Source of the DNA: Thermoanaerobacter uzonensis DSM 18761
GTDB taxonomy: Bacteria; Bacillota; Thermoanaerobacteria; Thermoanaerobacterales; Thermoanaerobacteraceae
Direction of reading: 5' to 3'
NCBI RefSeq assembly: GCF_900129115.1
Contig: NZ_FQUR01000006.1
Location: 62,001-126,000, forward strand
DNA length: 64,000 bases
Position 1 is the stretch's first letter, and every line of letters starts with the position of its first letter. Under the pieces are notes generated by a model. The model was not told the origin of the DNA. It did not search any database and was given only the letters and a program-made list of their open reading frames with translations. Below are positions 17,032-23,743 of the stretch, one piece after another. A program made the translations under genes and the position numbers.

Positions 17032-18519
17032 ATGAAAAAAATTATAGGGTTATTTATAATATTCACCCTTTTGATTCCTTTTCCTGTACAGGTTTTTGCC
17101 AATGATGCAGGTTTTGAAGGTGGTATTGCCAATGAGCAAGAATACAAAGAAGTTGTATTTATAACGGGACAACCTATTATATTTAGTGGTGTTCTTAAAA
17201 TTAATCAATCTGTAAGAGGTGATACTACTACAACAACATATAGGTATGACCTTGCTTCCGATTCAGGAGACAAACTCACACGTTCTCTTACTTTTGTTAC
17301 CCAAGAAGCAAAAAAACCTGAATACAACCAAGTGATTAGCCAGACTACTCTTAAAACATATACTGAAAACATAAAAATAGGGGGAAATACTTACACTTTA
17401 GATAGAAATAATGGATATATATACTCGGGTTCTGAAGTAAAAAGCATAAACCCTGGTGTAACTTACTATGCTGGTAACTATTCAGGCGTAAAATTATACA
17501 GGGTCAATGGCAATAAAGGGATTGTAAAAGTGACTATAGATGACAAAACAGTAGGATTTATTCATAAATACGGAAGTGCTGACACACATCAAATAAATTA
17601 TTTAATCGAAAGCACAATGGGGTCAAATGGAGAAGTAAAAAAATGGGTTGGAGAGGCTCATGTAACTGTATCTTTTACTGATAAATCCAGTATTGAATAT
17701 GTGGAAAATGACCCTCAATATATAAGTTTTAGGGGTGGATATCTTTTAAGGCGAAATAGCGGTGACATGATGGATTACTCTTATAACCTTCCAAAACTAG
17801 ATGATAACGGCAATGAAATAGGAAGAAACATAGGAAGTGGAAGTTTGAAACTTGATGGCGTGCCATTCGAAGATAGATTGGTGGTTCCGCAGGTTAAAGA
17901 CATAAACGGAACATGGGGAAAAGAGGATATTAAAAAATTGATGAGTATGGAAATATTTCCTAATGACTCAGAATACTTTGGTCCTAAACTTCCCATATTG
18001 CGCTCAGACTTTACTATTGCAGTATCAAAAGCAATTGGCTTAAAACCTTATGAACCGCCTAAAACTACACTTTATTCAGCAAGAAACAAAAATGTTATAG
18101 AAATTTCACCTTTTATTGATATATCTACTACTGATCCGAATTATGGATATATAAAAGCGGCTAGTGATACAGGGCTTATCTCAGGTACTGCTCCAAATCA
18201 ATTTAGTCCTTCTAAATCTCTTACTCGTGCTCAAGCGGCAGTGATATTTATAAGAGCTTTGGGGCTTGAGAACCTTGCTCCTTTAGGGAATTTTAATACT
18301 GGTTTTTTAGATGACTACGCCATACCATTGTGGGCAAAAAGAAGTATTTATGTAGCACGAGAGATAGGACTTCTATCAGGTGATGAATACGGCCGGTTTA
18401 ACCCTGATAGCTATGTAACTAGAGAAGAAGCTTCTTCAATGATATCGAGGATGATAAACTTTATGATGAACGACCTTACTTTTGATTATGTAATGAGGAT
18501 ATTAAATTATCATAATTAA
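17032..18519 (+). CDS. SLH domain surface protein
   Basis: A 495-residue exported protein with a signal peptide (MKKIIGLFIIFTLLIPFPVQ, cleavage after VFA). Residues 25-290 form a unique beta-rich region. Two to three C-terminal SLH modules cover about residues 300-490 (ILRSDFTIAVSKAIGL, FSPSKSLTRAQAAVIFIRALG and FNPDSYVTREEASSMISRMI). Here the wall-binding modules are C-terminal, whereas in the preceding gene they are N-terminal. It is the last gene of the surface operon, 22 bases after the previous stop with AGGAATTG-type spacing to its ATG. It ends at repeat copy C. Confidence 0.85.
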   Translation: MKKIIGLFIIFTLLIPFPVQVFANDAGFEGGIANEQEYKEVVFITGQPIIFSGVLKINQSVRGDTTTTTYRYDLASDSGDKLTRSLTFVTQEAKKPEYNQVISQTTLKTYTENIKIGGNTYTLDRNNGYIYSGSEVKSINPGVTYYAGNYSGVKLYRVNGNKGIVKVTIDDKTVGFIHKYGSADTHQINYLIESTMGSNGEVKKWVGEAHVTVSFTDKSSIEYVENDPQYISFRGGYLLRRNSGDMMDYSYNLPKLDDNGNEIGRNIGSGSLKLDGVPFEDRLVVPQVKDINGTWGKEDIKKLMSMEIFPNDSEYFGPKLPILRSDFTIAVSKAIGLKPYEPPKTTLYSARNKNVIEISPFIDISTTDPNYGYIKAASDTGLISGTAPNQFSPSKSLTRAQAAVIFIRALGLENLAPLGNFNTGFLDDYAIPLWAKRSIYVAREIGLLSGDEYGRFNPDSYVTREEASSMISRMINFMMNDLTFDYVMRILNYHN

Positions 18520-18541
18520 GATAAGGGATAAATCTATTGTT

Positions 18542-18746
18542 CAGACTGTAGACAAACTATTTTGTAAGATTGGCATTTTGTAAAGTAATGCGACTCGCGA
18601 CAAAGCAGCCCGGCACTCAAGTAAGAAAGTTTATAAAGCAAAAATAGAAAAACAATCATACTTACTTGAGTGCCGGGAAACTTAGCAAGCTCAAAAGACG
18701 AAGGCGGGGCTGGAGCCACGGATGGCGGAAGCGGCCACCTGAGACA
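18542..18746 (+). repeat. Terminator-targeting structured repeat, copy C (rearranged)
   Basis: It begins with the conserved end CAGACTGTAGACAAAC and keeps GCGAC..GACAAAGC and AAACTTAGCAAG, plus a diverged core. The right half (GTGCCCGGTACCCTGCC onward) is missing. A 69-bp segment with perfect 17-bp inverted ends (18609-18677) sits where other copies have a 3-nt bulge. Decayed copies of a terminator, AAGGGATAAATC (near 18524) and AAGGGAGAAATC (18747), still flank it. With the terminator and an AT-rich stretch ahead of spoIID it fills the gap 18520-18867. Confidence 0.65.
18609..18677. repeat. 69-bp hairpin insert with perfect 17-bp inverted ends inside repeat copy C
   Basis: CCCGGCACTCAAGTAAG (18609-18625) and its exact complement (18661-18677) enclose a 35-nt AT-rich loop. 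Other repeat copies have only GTA, GCA or a similar triplet at this place. It extends the helix that pairs CAAAGCG..ACAAAAC with its complement, or it is a nested insertion. Confidence 0.7.
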
Positions 18747-18767
18747 AGGGAGAAATCCCTTTTTTTG
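18747..18767 (+). terminator. Terminator after the surface operon (distal copy)
   Basis: The hairpin AAGGGA-GAAA-TCCCTT is followed by a long T-run. A decayed copy without a T-run lies near 18524, directly after the last SLH gene. Confidence 0.7.
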
Positions 18768-18867
18768 TAGACAGAGGTAGGGGTGACAAGAGGGCTTAAT
18801 TAGATAGAATAAATGCGTATATAAAAGCATATATTTTATTGAGTATGTTAAATTTCGGAGGTAAAAG

Positions 18868-19920
18868 ATGAAATATGCTTTTTATGGAATTTTCTTTATA
18901 TTTTTTAGTTTAATAATTTTACCTTCTATAATAGTTTTTGGCTTTAATTCTCACAAAACTTCTTCAACACCTTTAAGTGAGGTCAAGCTTATTGATGGAG
19001 GAAAGCTAGTAAAATTAGATAATTTAAGTAATACAAATTTATACCATACAGTGAATGTCTTTATAACAAATCAAAACAAAATCAGGAAAATGGATTTAGA
19101 AGAGTATGTAAAAGGAGTAGTTGCTGCAGAAATGCCTGCAGAATTTGAAATGGAAGCTTTAAAAGCACAAGCTGTTGCAGCGAGGACTTATGCGCTCTCA
19201 AAAGAAATAGCTTTGGGAGGTAGGGGTTGTGAATTGCATCCGGGGGCTGATGTGTGTACTGATTCTGAACATTGCCAAGCATGGCAATCTGAGGATGAGT
19301 TGAGGCAAAAGTGGGGAGAAAATTTTGATAAATACTATGCTAAAATATCTCAAGCAGTAGAAGATACAAAAGGGCTTGTATTAGTTTACGATGATGCTTT
19401 AATTGTGCCAGCTTATCATGCTATAAGTGGAGGAAAAACAGAAAATTCTGAGGAGGTATGGCATAGCAAAATTCCCTATTTAAGAAGTGTTGTTTCTCCT
19501 GGAGAAGAAGTAGCATCAAAATATAAAACTACTGTTGTGGTATCAAAAGAGGAATTTATAAATAAATTAAAACAAAAAGAGCCTTCTTTGAAATTGAATA
19601 GTAGCAATATTTTAAATCAAGTAAAAGATATAGAAAAAACACAAGCTGGGCACGTTAAAACGTTGAAAATAGGGAATATAACCTTTAGCGGAGAAGAAAT
19701 AAGGGAGGTATTTAATCTAAATTCTACAAATTTTAGCTTTGAGGCACAAGGAAATAACATTGTAATAACTGTCATAGGTTATGGTCACGGAGTGGGAATG
19801 AGTCAATATGGAGCAAATGCATTGGCAAAACAGGGTAAAAAATTTGATGAAATATTGAAATACTATTATACAGGAGTAGAAATAGTAAAAATCGAAAATT
19901 TATTGAAAATACAGCACTGA
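18868..19920 (+). CDS. spoIID: Stage II sporulation protein D (peptidoglycan lytic transglycosylase)
   Basis: SpoIID is the membrane-anchored lytic transglycosylase that, with SpoIIM and SpoIIP, thins septal peptidoglycan and drives engulfment in the mother cell. The 350-residue protein has one N-terminal membrane anchor. The catalytic-glutamate motif is EEYVKGVVAAEMPAEFEMEA, followed by ALKAQAVAARTY. The metal-site segment CTDSEHC and the C-terminal YGHGVGMSQYGANALA motif are also present. Its TGA stop lies inside the terminator hairpin at 19910-19932. The AT-rich stretch upstream (18790-18860) should hold a sigma-E promoter but no clear match was found. Order murA...spoIID...spoIIQ...spoIIID...mbl is the usual Firmicute one apart from the insertion. 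Confidence 0.95.
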   Translation: MKYAFYGIFFIFFSLIILPSIIVFGFNSHKTSSTPLSEVKLIDGGKLVKLDNLSNTNLYHTVNVFITNQNKIRKMDLEEYVKGVVAAEMPAEFEMEALKAQAVAARTYALSKEIALGGRGCELHPGADVCTDSEHCQAWQSEDELRQKWGENFDKYYAKISQAVEDTKGLVLVYDDALIVPAYHAISGGKTENSEEVWHSKIPYLRSVVSPGEEVASKYKTTVVVSKEEFINKLKQKEPSLKLNSSNILNQVKDIEKTQAGHVKTLKIGNITFSGEEIREVFNLNSTNFSFEAQGNNIVITVIGYGHGVGMSQYGANALAKQGKKFDEILKYYYTGVEIVKIENLLKIQH

Positions 19921-19932
19921 TAAAGTGCTGTA
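19910..19932 (+). terminator. spoIID terminator hairpin, gene-proximal copy (exact duplicate)
   Basis: The hairpin TACAGCAC-TGATAAA-GTGCTGTA includes the spoIID stop codon in its loop. It is followed directly by the repeat end CAGACTG instead of a T-run. It is identical over 23 bases to 20199-20221. Confidence 0.85.
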
Positions 19933-20198
19933 CAGACTGTAGACAAACTTTCGTAAAGGAGATATTTTGCATAAGAAGCGACTTGTGACAAAGCGGTAAC
20001 AAAACTTAGCAAGACCGAGGGTGGAGGCAGGGCCGAAGCCAAGGATGGCGAAGGCGGGCACCTTAAGGCAAGGAGGCCGATTGTGCCCGGTACCCTGCCG
20101 GAGCCCGAAGGGGAAGCTTATGTTTTGTCGCTTTGGAACATCGGAGCGACGATGCAAAATATCTCCTTTGAATATTTTTTAACTTTGTCAACAAATTG
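19933..20198 (+). repeat. Terminator-targeting structured repeat, copy D (complete, exact flanking duplication)
   Basis: A 266-bp element bounded by perfect 23-bp direct repeats, each a whole terminator hairpin (19910-19932 and 20199-20221). The ends are imperfect inverted repeats: CAGACTGTAGACAAAC at the left and the complement CAATTTGTTGACAAAG at the right. Inside them AAAGGAGATATTTTGCAT pairs over 18 bases with its complement. The GC-rich core has nested helices CAAAGCG..ACAAAAC, GGCAGGG and CGGGCAC with exact complements downstream. No credible ORF is present. Confidence 0.9.
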
Positions 20199-20227
20199 TA
20201 CAGCACTGATAAAGTGCTGTATTTTTT
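20199..20227 (+). terminator. spoIID terminator, gene-distal working copy
   Basis: An exact 23-bp copy of the hairpin at 19910-19932, here followed by TTTTTTG. It lies just upstream of the promoter of the spoIIQ-like gene. Confidence 0.9.
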
Positions 20228-20257
20228 GTATAAATAATTAAGTTAGTGGTTAAAATA
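20228..20257 (+). promoter_or_regulatory. Forespore sigma-F/sigma-G type promoter
   Basis: GTATA (20228-20232), 15 bases, then GGTTAAAATA (20248-20257). This agrees with the B. subtilis sigma-F consensus GYWTA-N15-GGNRANANTW apart from one weak position. It ends 19 bases before the GTG start of the M23 gene, as expected for forespore-expressed spoIIQ. The promoter begins at the T-run of the preceding terminator. Confidence 0.75.
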
Positions 20258-20276
20258 CCATTTGGAGGTGAAAAAT

Positions 20277-21113
20277 GTGAGAATAAACAGGGAAAATTTA
20301 ATAAGATTTTTTGATAGAAAGGGTTTTTACATAGTATTATTTTTATCCATAGTAGTAATAGCCGCTACATCAGTATATGTTACTAATAATAATTTAAAAA
20401 AATTAGAAGAACTCAGAAAAGCACAGCAAGAAGAAATTAATTCAGCTATTGAAAGTGATTGGGGTTATGAAAAAGAACTAGCGCAAGCTCAGGGAAAAAA
20501 AGAACAGCAAAATAATTCTACAACTGCTATCAGTCAACAAGAAAAAAGTAACGTATCTGACAAAAAAGAAAATCTTCAACCAGTAACAAAAAATAGTGAC
20601 GAAGTTAAAAGTTCAGGGAAAAATGATAGTTTAACAAACAGCAAAGTAGCAACTGTTATGGCAAGTACTACATCCACAATAAAAAAAGATAGTAATTTAT
20701 CTTCTACGATGTTAGTTTTACTGAAGCCTGTAAATGGAGACATAATATTAGAGTTTGCCAAAGATAAGCTTGTATTTTCAAAGACCCTTCAAGAATGGAC
20801 AACTCATAAAGGAGTAGATATTGGATCAAAATTGGGAGAACCTGTATTGTCGGCTATGGATGGAATTGTGACAAAAGTATACAAAGATCCAAAATTAGGG
20901 AATACTGTTGTTATAAAAAATGGAAAATGGGAAACGCGGTATGCAAATTTAGACGATGAGATTTTAGTAAAGGAACAAGGAAAAGTAGTAAGAGGACAGC
21001 AAATAGGGAAAATAGGAGCATCGGCGAAGTTTGAAGTTGGAGAAGGCCCCCACTTACATTTTGAACTTTTAGAAAATGGAATACCTATTGATCCAATAGC
21101 TTATTTTAAATAA
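20277..21113 (+). CDS. spoIIQ: SpoIIQ-like M23 (LytM) endopeptidase
   Basis: A 278-residue protein with one N-terminal membrane segment (about residues 14-36) and a low-complexity, charged coiled linker (40-150). A C-terminal LytM domain follows. Both zinc-ligand motifs are present: THKGVDIG and GPHLHFEL. B. subtilis SpoIIQ lacks a complete zinc site, whereas this one looks intact and could cut peptidoglycan. In the forespore SpoIIQ joins SpoIIIAH to form the engulfment channel. The context (downstream of spoIID, upstream of spoIIID, sigma-F promoter) supports this role. GTG 20277 is chosen because TGGAGGTG (20263-20270) precedes it. The gene ends at repeat copy E. Confidence 0.85.
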   Translation: MRINRENLIRFFDRKGFYIVLFLSIVVIAATSVYVTNNNLKKLEELRKAQQEEINSAIESDWGYEKELAQAQGKKEQQNNSTTAISQQEKSNVSDKKENLQPVTKNSDEVKSSGKNDSLTNSKVATVMASTTSTIKKDSNLSSTMLVLLKPVNGDIILEFAKDKLVFSKTLQEWTTHKGVDIGSKLGEPVLSAMDGIVTKVYKDPKLGNTVVIKNGKWETRYANLDDEILVKEQGKVVRGQQIGKIGASAKFEVGEGPHLHFELLENGIPIDPIAYFK

Positions 21114-21130
21114 GAATAGCTGTTTAAGAA

Positions 21131-21160
21131 AGACTTGAATATTTTCCGTATTCAAGTCTT
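21131..21160 (+). terminator. spoIIQ terminator hairpin, gene-proximal copy
   Basis: The stem AGACTTGAATA/TATTCAAGTCT is followed by CAGACTG, the repeat end, not by a T-run. It differs at one loop base from the distal copy at 21423-21452. Confidence 0.85.
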
Positions 21161-21422
21161 CAGACTGTATACAAACTTTCGAAAATAGGATATTTTGCAA
21201 TCGGTGCGACTTGTGACAAAGCGGCAACAAAACTTAACAAGACCGATGGTGGAGGCAGGGCCGAAGCCAAGGAAGGCGGAGGCGGGCACTAAGACAAGGA
21301 GGTCGAATGTGCCCGGTACCCTGCCGGAGCCCGAAGGTCGAGTTTAGTTTTGTCGCTTTGGAACATCGGAGTGACGATGCAAAATATCCTATTTAAAAAT
21401 TTTTGACTTTGTCAACAAACTG
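21161..21422 (+). repeat. Terminator-targeting structured repeat, copy E (complete)
   Basis: A 262-bp element in the same orientation as copy D, between 30-bp direct copies of the spoIIQ terminator (one mismatch). Its outer arms differ from copy D at several positions but remain complementary: AAATAGGATATTTTGC pairs with GCAAAATATCCTATTT. The inner hairpin is GAC..GTC, against GGC..GCC in copies B and D. With the terminators and the spoIIID upstream region it fills the gap 21114-21536. Confidence 0.9.
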
Positions 21423-21458
21423 AGACTTGAATATTTCCCGTATTCAAGTCTTTTTTGT
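21423..21458 (+). terminator. spoIIQ terminator, gene-distal working copy
   Basis: AGACTTGAATA/TATTCAAGTCT with a CCC-containing loop, followed by TTTTTTG. Confidence 0.9.
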
Positions 21459-21536
21459 TTTTATAAATATTCTAATGGCTTTGTTTTGGCATATACATAT
21501 TAATGAGATTTGAAAAATTTAAAGGGGGTTTTGGTT

Positions 21537-21797
21537 TTGAAAGATTACATAGAAGAAAGAACTTTGGAAATATCAAAATACATAATAGAACACAAAGCAA
21601 CTGTAAGAGAAGCTGCAAAGGTTTTTGGAGTTAGCAAAAGCACAGTTCACAAAGATGTGACAGAAAGGCTTCCTGATATAAATTTTGAATTATATAAAGA
21701 AGTGAGAGAGATTCTGAGCAAAAATAAAGCAGAAAGGCATATAAGAGGAGGAAAAGCCACCAAAATAAAATATCAAAAACTGAACAATAAATTTTAA
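21537..21797 (+). CDS. spoIIID: Sporulation transcription factor SpoIIID
   Basis: An 86-residue DNA-binding protein that adjusts sigma-E and sigma-K regulons in the mother cell. The sequence KDYIEERTLEISKYIIEHK, the helix-turn-helix VREAAKVFGVSKSTVHKDVT, and the basic tail RHIRGGKATKIKY closely match known SpoIIID. TTG 21537 is taken as the start. It lies seven bases after GGGGGT (21524-21529) and gives the N-terminus expected by comparison with Bacillus; the in-frame TTG at 21531 is too close to that site. The gene is followed by a hairpin and by mbl. Confidence 0.95.
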   Translation: MKDYIEERTLEISKYIIEHKATVREAAKVFGVSKSTVHKDVTERLPDINFELYKEVREILSKNKAERHIRGGKATKIKYQKLNNKF

Positions 21798-21860
21798 GAA
21801 AATAAAAGAGGATTTTGTAAATTTGTAGCGAATTAATAAATTGATAATAAATTAAACATT

Positions 21861-21900
21861 TCGGCATCAATGTCGATAATTTAAATGGATGCCATTTTTG
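21861..21900 (+). terminator. Probable terminator between spoIIID and mbl
   Basis: GGCATC (21863-21868) and GATGCC (21888-21893) form a stem with a 19-base loop, followed by ATTTTTG. It is a weak hairpin. Confidence 0.45.
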
Positions 21901-21928
21901 TCGAAATACATAAGAAAGGTGTGTTTGA

Positions 21929-22960
21929 ATGTTTGCGATCTCTAAGGATATCGGAATTGACCTTGGCACGGCATCTGTCCTGGTCTACATCAAAGGGGAA
22001 GGGATTGTTTTAAAAGAACCATCAGTTGTAGCAATTGATAGAACTACTAATAAAATTCTTGCAGTTGGCGAAGAAGCACAAAGAATGGTAGGCAGGACGC
22101 CAGGGAATATATTAGCTATAAAGCCTCTAAGGGCGGGAGTAATTTCTGACTACGACGTTACAGAGAAAATGCTTAGATATTTTATAAACAAAGCCTGCGG
22201 GGGAAGGTTTTTATTAAGACCCAAAATAATGATTTGTATTCCAAGTGGCGTAACACAGGTAGAAAAAAGAGCTGTCATTGATGCAGCATTACAAGCAGGA
22301 GCGCGAAAAGCTTATCTCATCGAAGAACCTATTGCAGCGGCCATAGGAGCAGGATTAGATATATCACAGCCAAGTGGAAATATGATTGTAGATATTGGGG
22401 GAGGCACCACTGACATAGCTGTAATTTCTTTGGGGAGTTCAGTGGTGTCTAAAAATATTAAAGTAGCAGGTGATAATTTTGATGGAGCAATTATCCGCTA
22501 CATGAGGAAAAAGTATCACATCATAATAGGAGAAAGAATGGCAGAAGAAATAAAAATAAATATAGGTACTGCCTATTTTGATGGCAAAGAAGAGAAAATG
22601 CTAGTAAAAGGGAGAAGCTTAATATCTGGTTTGCCTCAAAATGTAGAAGTGACTTCCAGTGAAATATGTGAAGCATTAAAAGAGCCTCTTGAAGAAATTG
22701 TTGAAGCTGTACACAGTGTATTAGAAAGAACACCTCCTGAATTAGCGGCGGACATAAGTGACAAAGGGATAGTACTCACGGGGGGCGGAGCGTTGCTAAA
22801 AGGAATGGACAGGCTTTTAAGGGAAAGGATGAATACACCTGTATATCTTGCAAATGACCCTATAAGTTGTGTGGTTTTAGGTACAGGGAAAGCATTGGAT
22901 TCTCTTGAATTATTAGAAAAATCAGAAACTGTAATTGATGTATACAAAATCAATAAGTAA
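21929..22960 (+). CDS. mbl: MreB-like actin homologue Mbl
   Basis: A 343-residue cytoskeletal ATPase of the MreB family that guides elongation-phase wall synthesis along the inner membrane. The actin-fold signatures are visible: DIGIDLGTASVLVYIKGEG (phosphate 1), DIGGGTTDIAVISLGS (phosphate 2), and the adenosine motif KGIVLTGGGALLKGMD. The length is full. The position after spoIIID and before the flhO/flhP pair matches mbl in Bacillus, so Mbl is favoured over MreB. The ATG follows AAGAAAGGTG. The next gene starts 12 bases downstream, so an operon with the flagellar rod genes is likely. Confidence 0.92.
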   Translation: MFAISKDIGIDLGTASVLVYIKGEGIVLKEPSVVAIDRTTNKILAVGEEAQRMVGRTPGNILAIKPLRAGVISDYDVTEKMLRYFINKACGGRFLLRPKIMICIPSGVTQVEKRAVIDAALQAGARKAYLIEEPIAAAIGAGLDISQPSGNMIVDIGGGTTDIAVISLGSSVVSKNIKVAGDNFDGAIIRYMRKKYHIIIGERMAEEIKINIGTAYFDGKEEKMLVKGRSLISGLPQNVEVTSSEICEALKEPLEEIVEAVHSVLERTPPELAADISDKGIVLTGGGALLKGMDRLLRERMNTPVYLANDPISCVVLGTGKALDSLELLEKSETVIDVYKINK

Positions 22961-22972
22961 GAAGGTGATTTT

Positions 22973-23728
22973 ATGTTAAGAGGGCTTTACACTGCCTCTT
23001 CGGGGATGATTACCCAAACAAAAATAATGGATGTTTTAGCAAACAATCTTGCAAATGTAAATACTACAGGGTATAAAAAAGATGTGGTAATTACTTCTTC
23101 TTTTCCAAATTTTGAAGTAACAAGACATGGGGGTGATAACATACCTCCTAATGGGAAAATTGGAAGAATGGATTACGGCGTGTTAGTTGACACTTTTCAT
23201 ACAAATTTTGAAGAAGGGGCTTTTTCTCAAACCAATGGTAAGTTAGACTTTGCAATAGATGGCAATGGGTTTTTTGTGGTAAATACTCCTAATGGTCAAA
23301 GGTATACAAGGGATGGCTCTTTTACTTTATCCAAAGATGGGTATTTAGTTACACAAGAAGGATATATTGTAGAAGGGGAAAATGGGCCTATAAAGTTGTC
23401 ACAAGGAGAAATTTCTGTCGATGAAATGGGTAATATAATAAACAATGGACAATTGGTGGACAGGCTTAGAATTGTGGATTTTAATAATTATGATGGTTTA
23501 AGAAAGGAGGGCAATAATTTATTTTTTATAGATAACAGTACCAATGTACAAGTTATTCCTGCAACAGGGAAAATAAAACAGGGATTTTTAGAACAGTCAA
23601 ATGTGAATTCTGTTAAAGAAATGGTAAATATGATAAGCGTGATGAGAAATTATGAATCGAATCAGAAGGTGGTAATTGCTTTTGATGAAACTCTTGGAAA
23701 AGCTGTTAACGAAGTTGGAAAAGTATAA
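22973..23728 (+). CDS. flhO: Flagellar hook-basal body rod protein FlhO (FlgF/FlgG family)
   Basis: A 251-residue exported rod subunit. It has the N-terminal rod motif ANNLANVNTTGYKKD, the central DGNGFFVVNTPNGQRYTRDG segment, and the C-terminal helix SVKEMVNMISVMRNYESNQK. Such proteins build the periplasm-spanning distal rod of the flagellum and are secreted by the flagellar type III apparatus. It is paired with the paralogous gene 16 bases downstream, as in the mbl-flhO-flhP arrangement of Bacillus. Confidence 0.9.
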   Translation: MLRGLYTASSGMITQTKIMDVLANNLANVNTTGYKKDVVITSSFPNFEVTRHGGDNIPPNGKIGRMDYGVLVDTFHTNFEEGAFSQTNGKLDFAIDGNGFFVVNTPNGQRYTRDGSFTLSKDGYLVTQEGYIVEGENGPIKLSQGEISVDEMGNIINNGQLVDRLRIVDFNNYDGLRKEGNNLFFIDNSTNVQVIPATGKIKQGFLEQSNVNSVKEMVNMISVMRNYESNQKVVIAFDETLGKAVNEVGKV

Positions 23729-23743
23729 GGAGGGTAAAAGCTT

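Noticed and set aside
18800-18860. Sigma-E promoter for spoIID
   Set aside because: A CATATATT-like -10 is present but no convincing -35 at the right spacing; expected from biology but not demonstrable.
19933-20198. Group II intron, group I intron or TnpB/IscB-type guide RNA as identity of the repeat
   Set aside because: No domain V/VI or intron core was recognised, no ORF or transposase is adjacent, and guide RNAs do not explain paired terminator duplications. Insertion next to terminators does recall group IIC introns, but those do not duplicate the hairpin.
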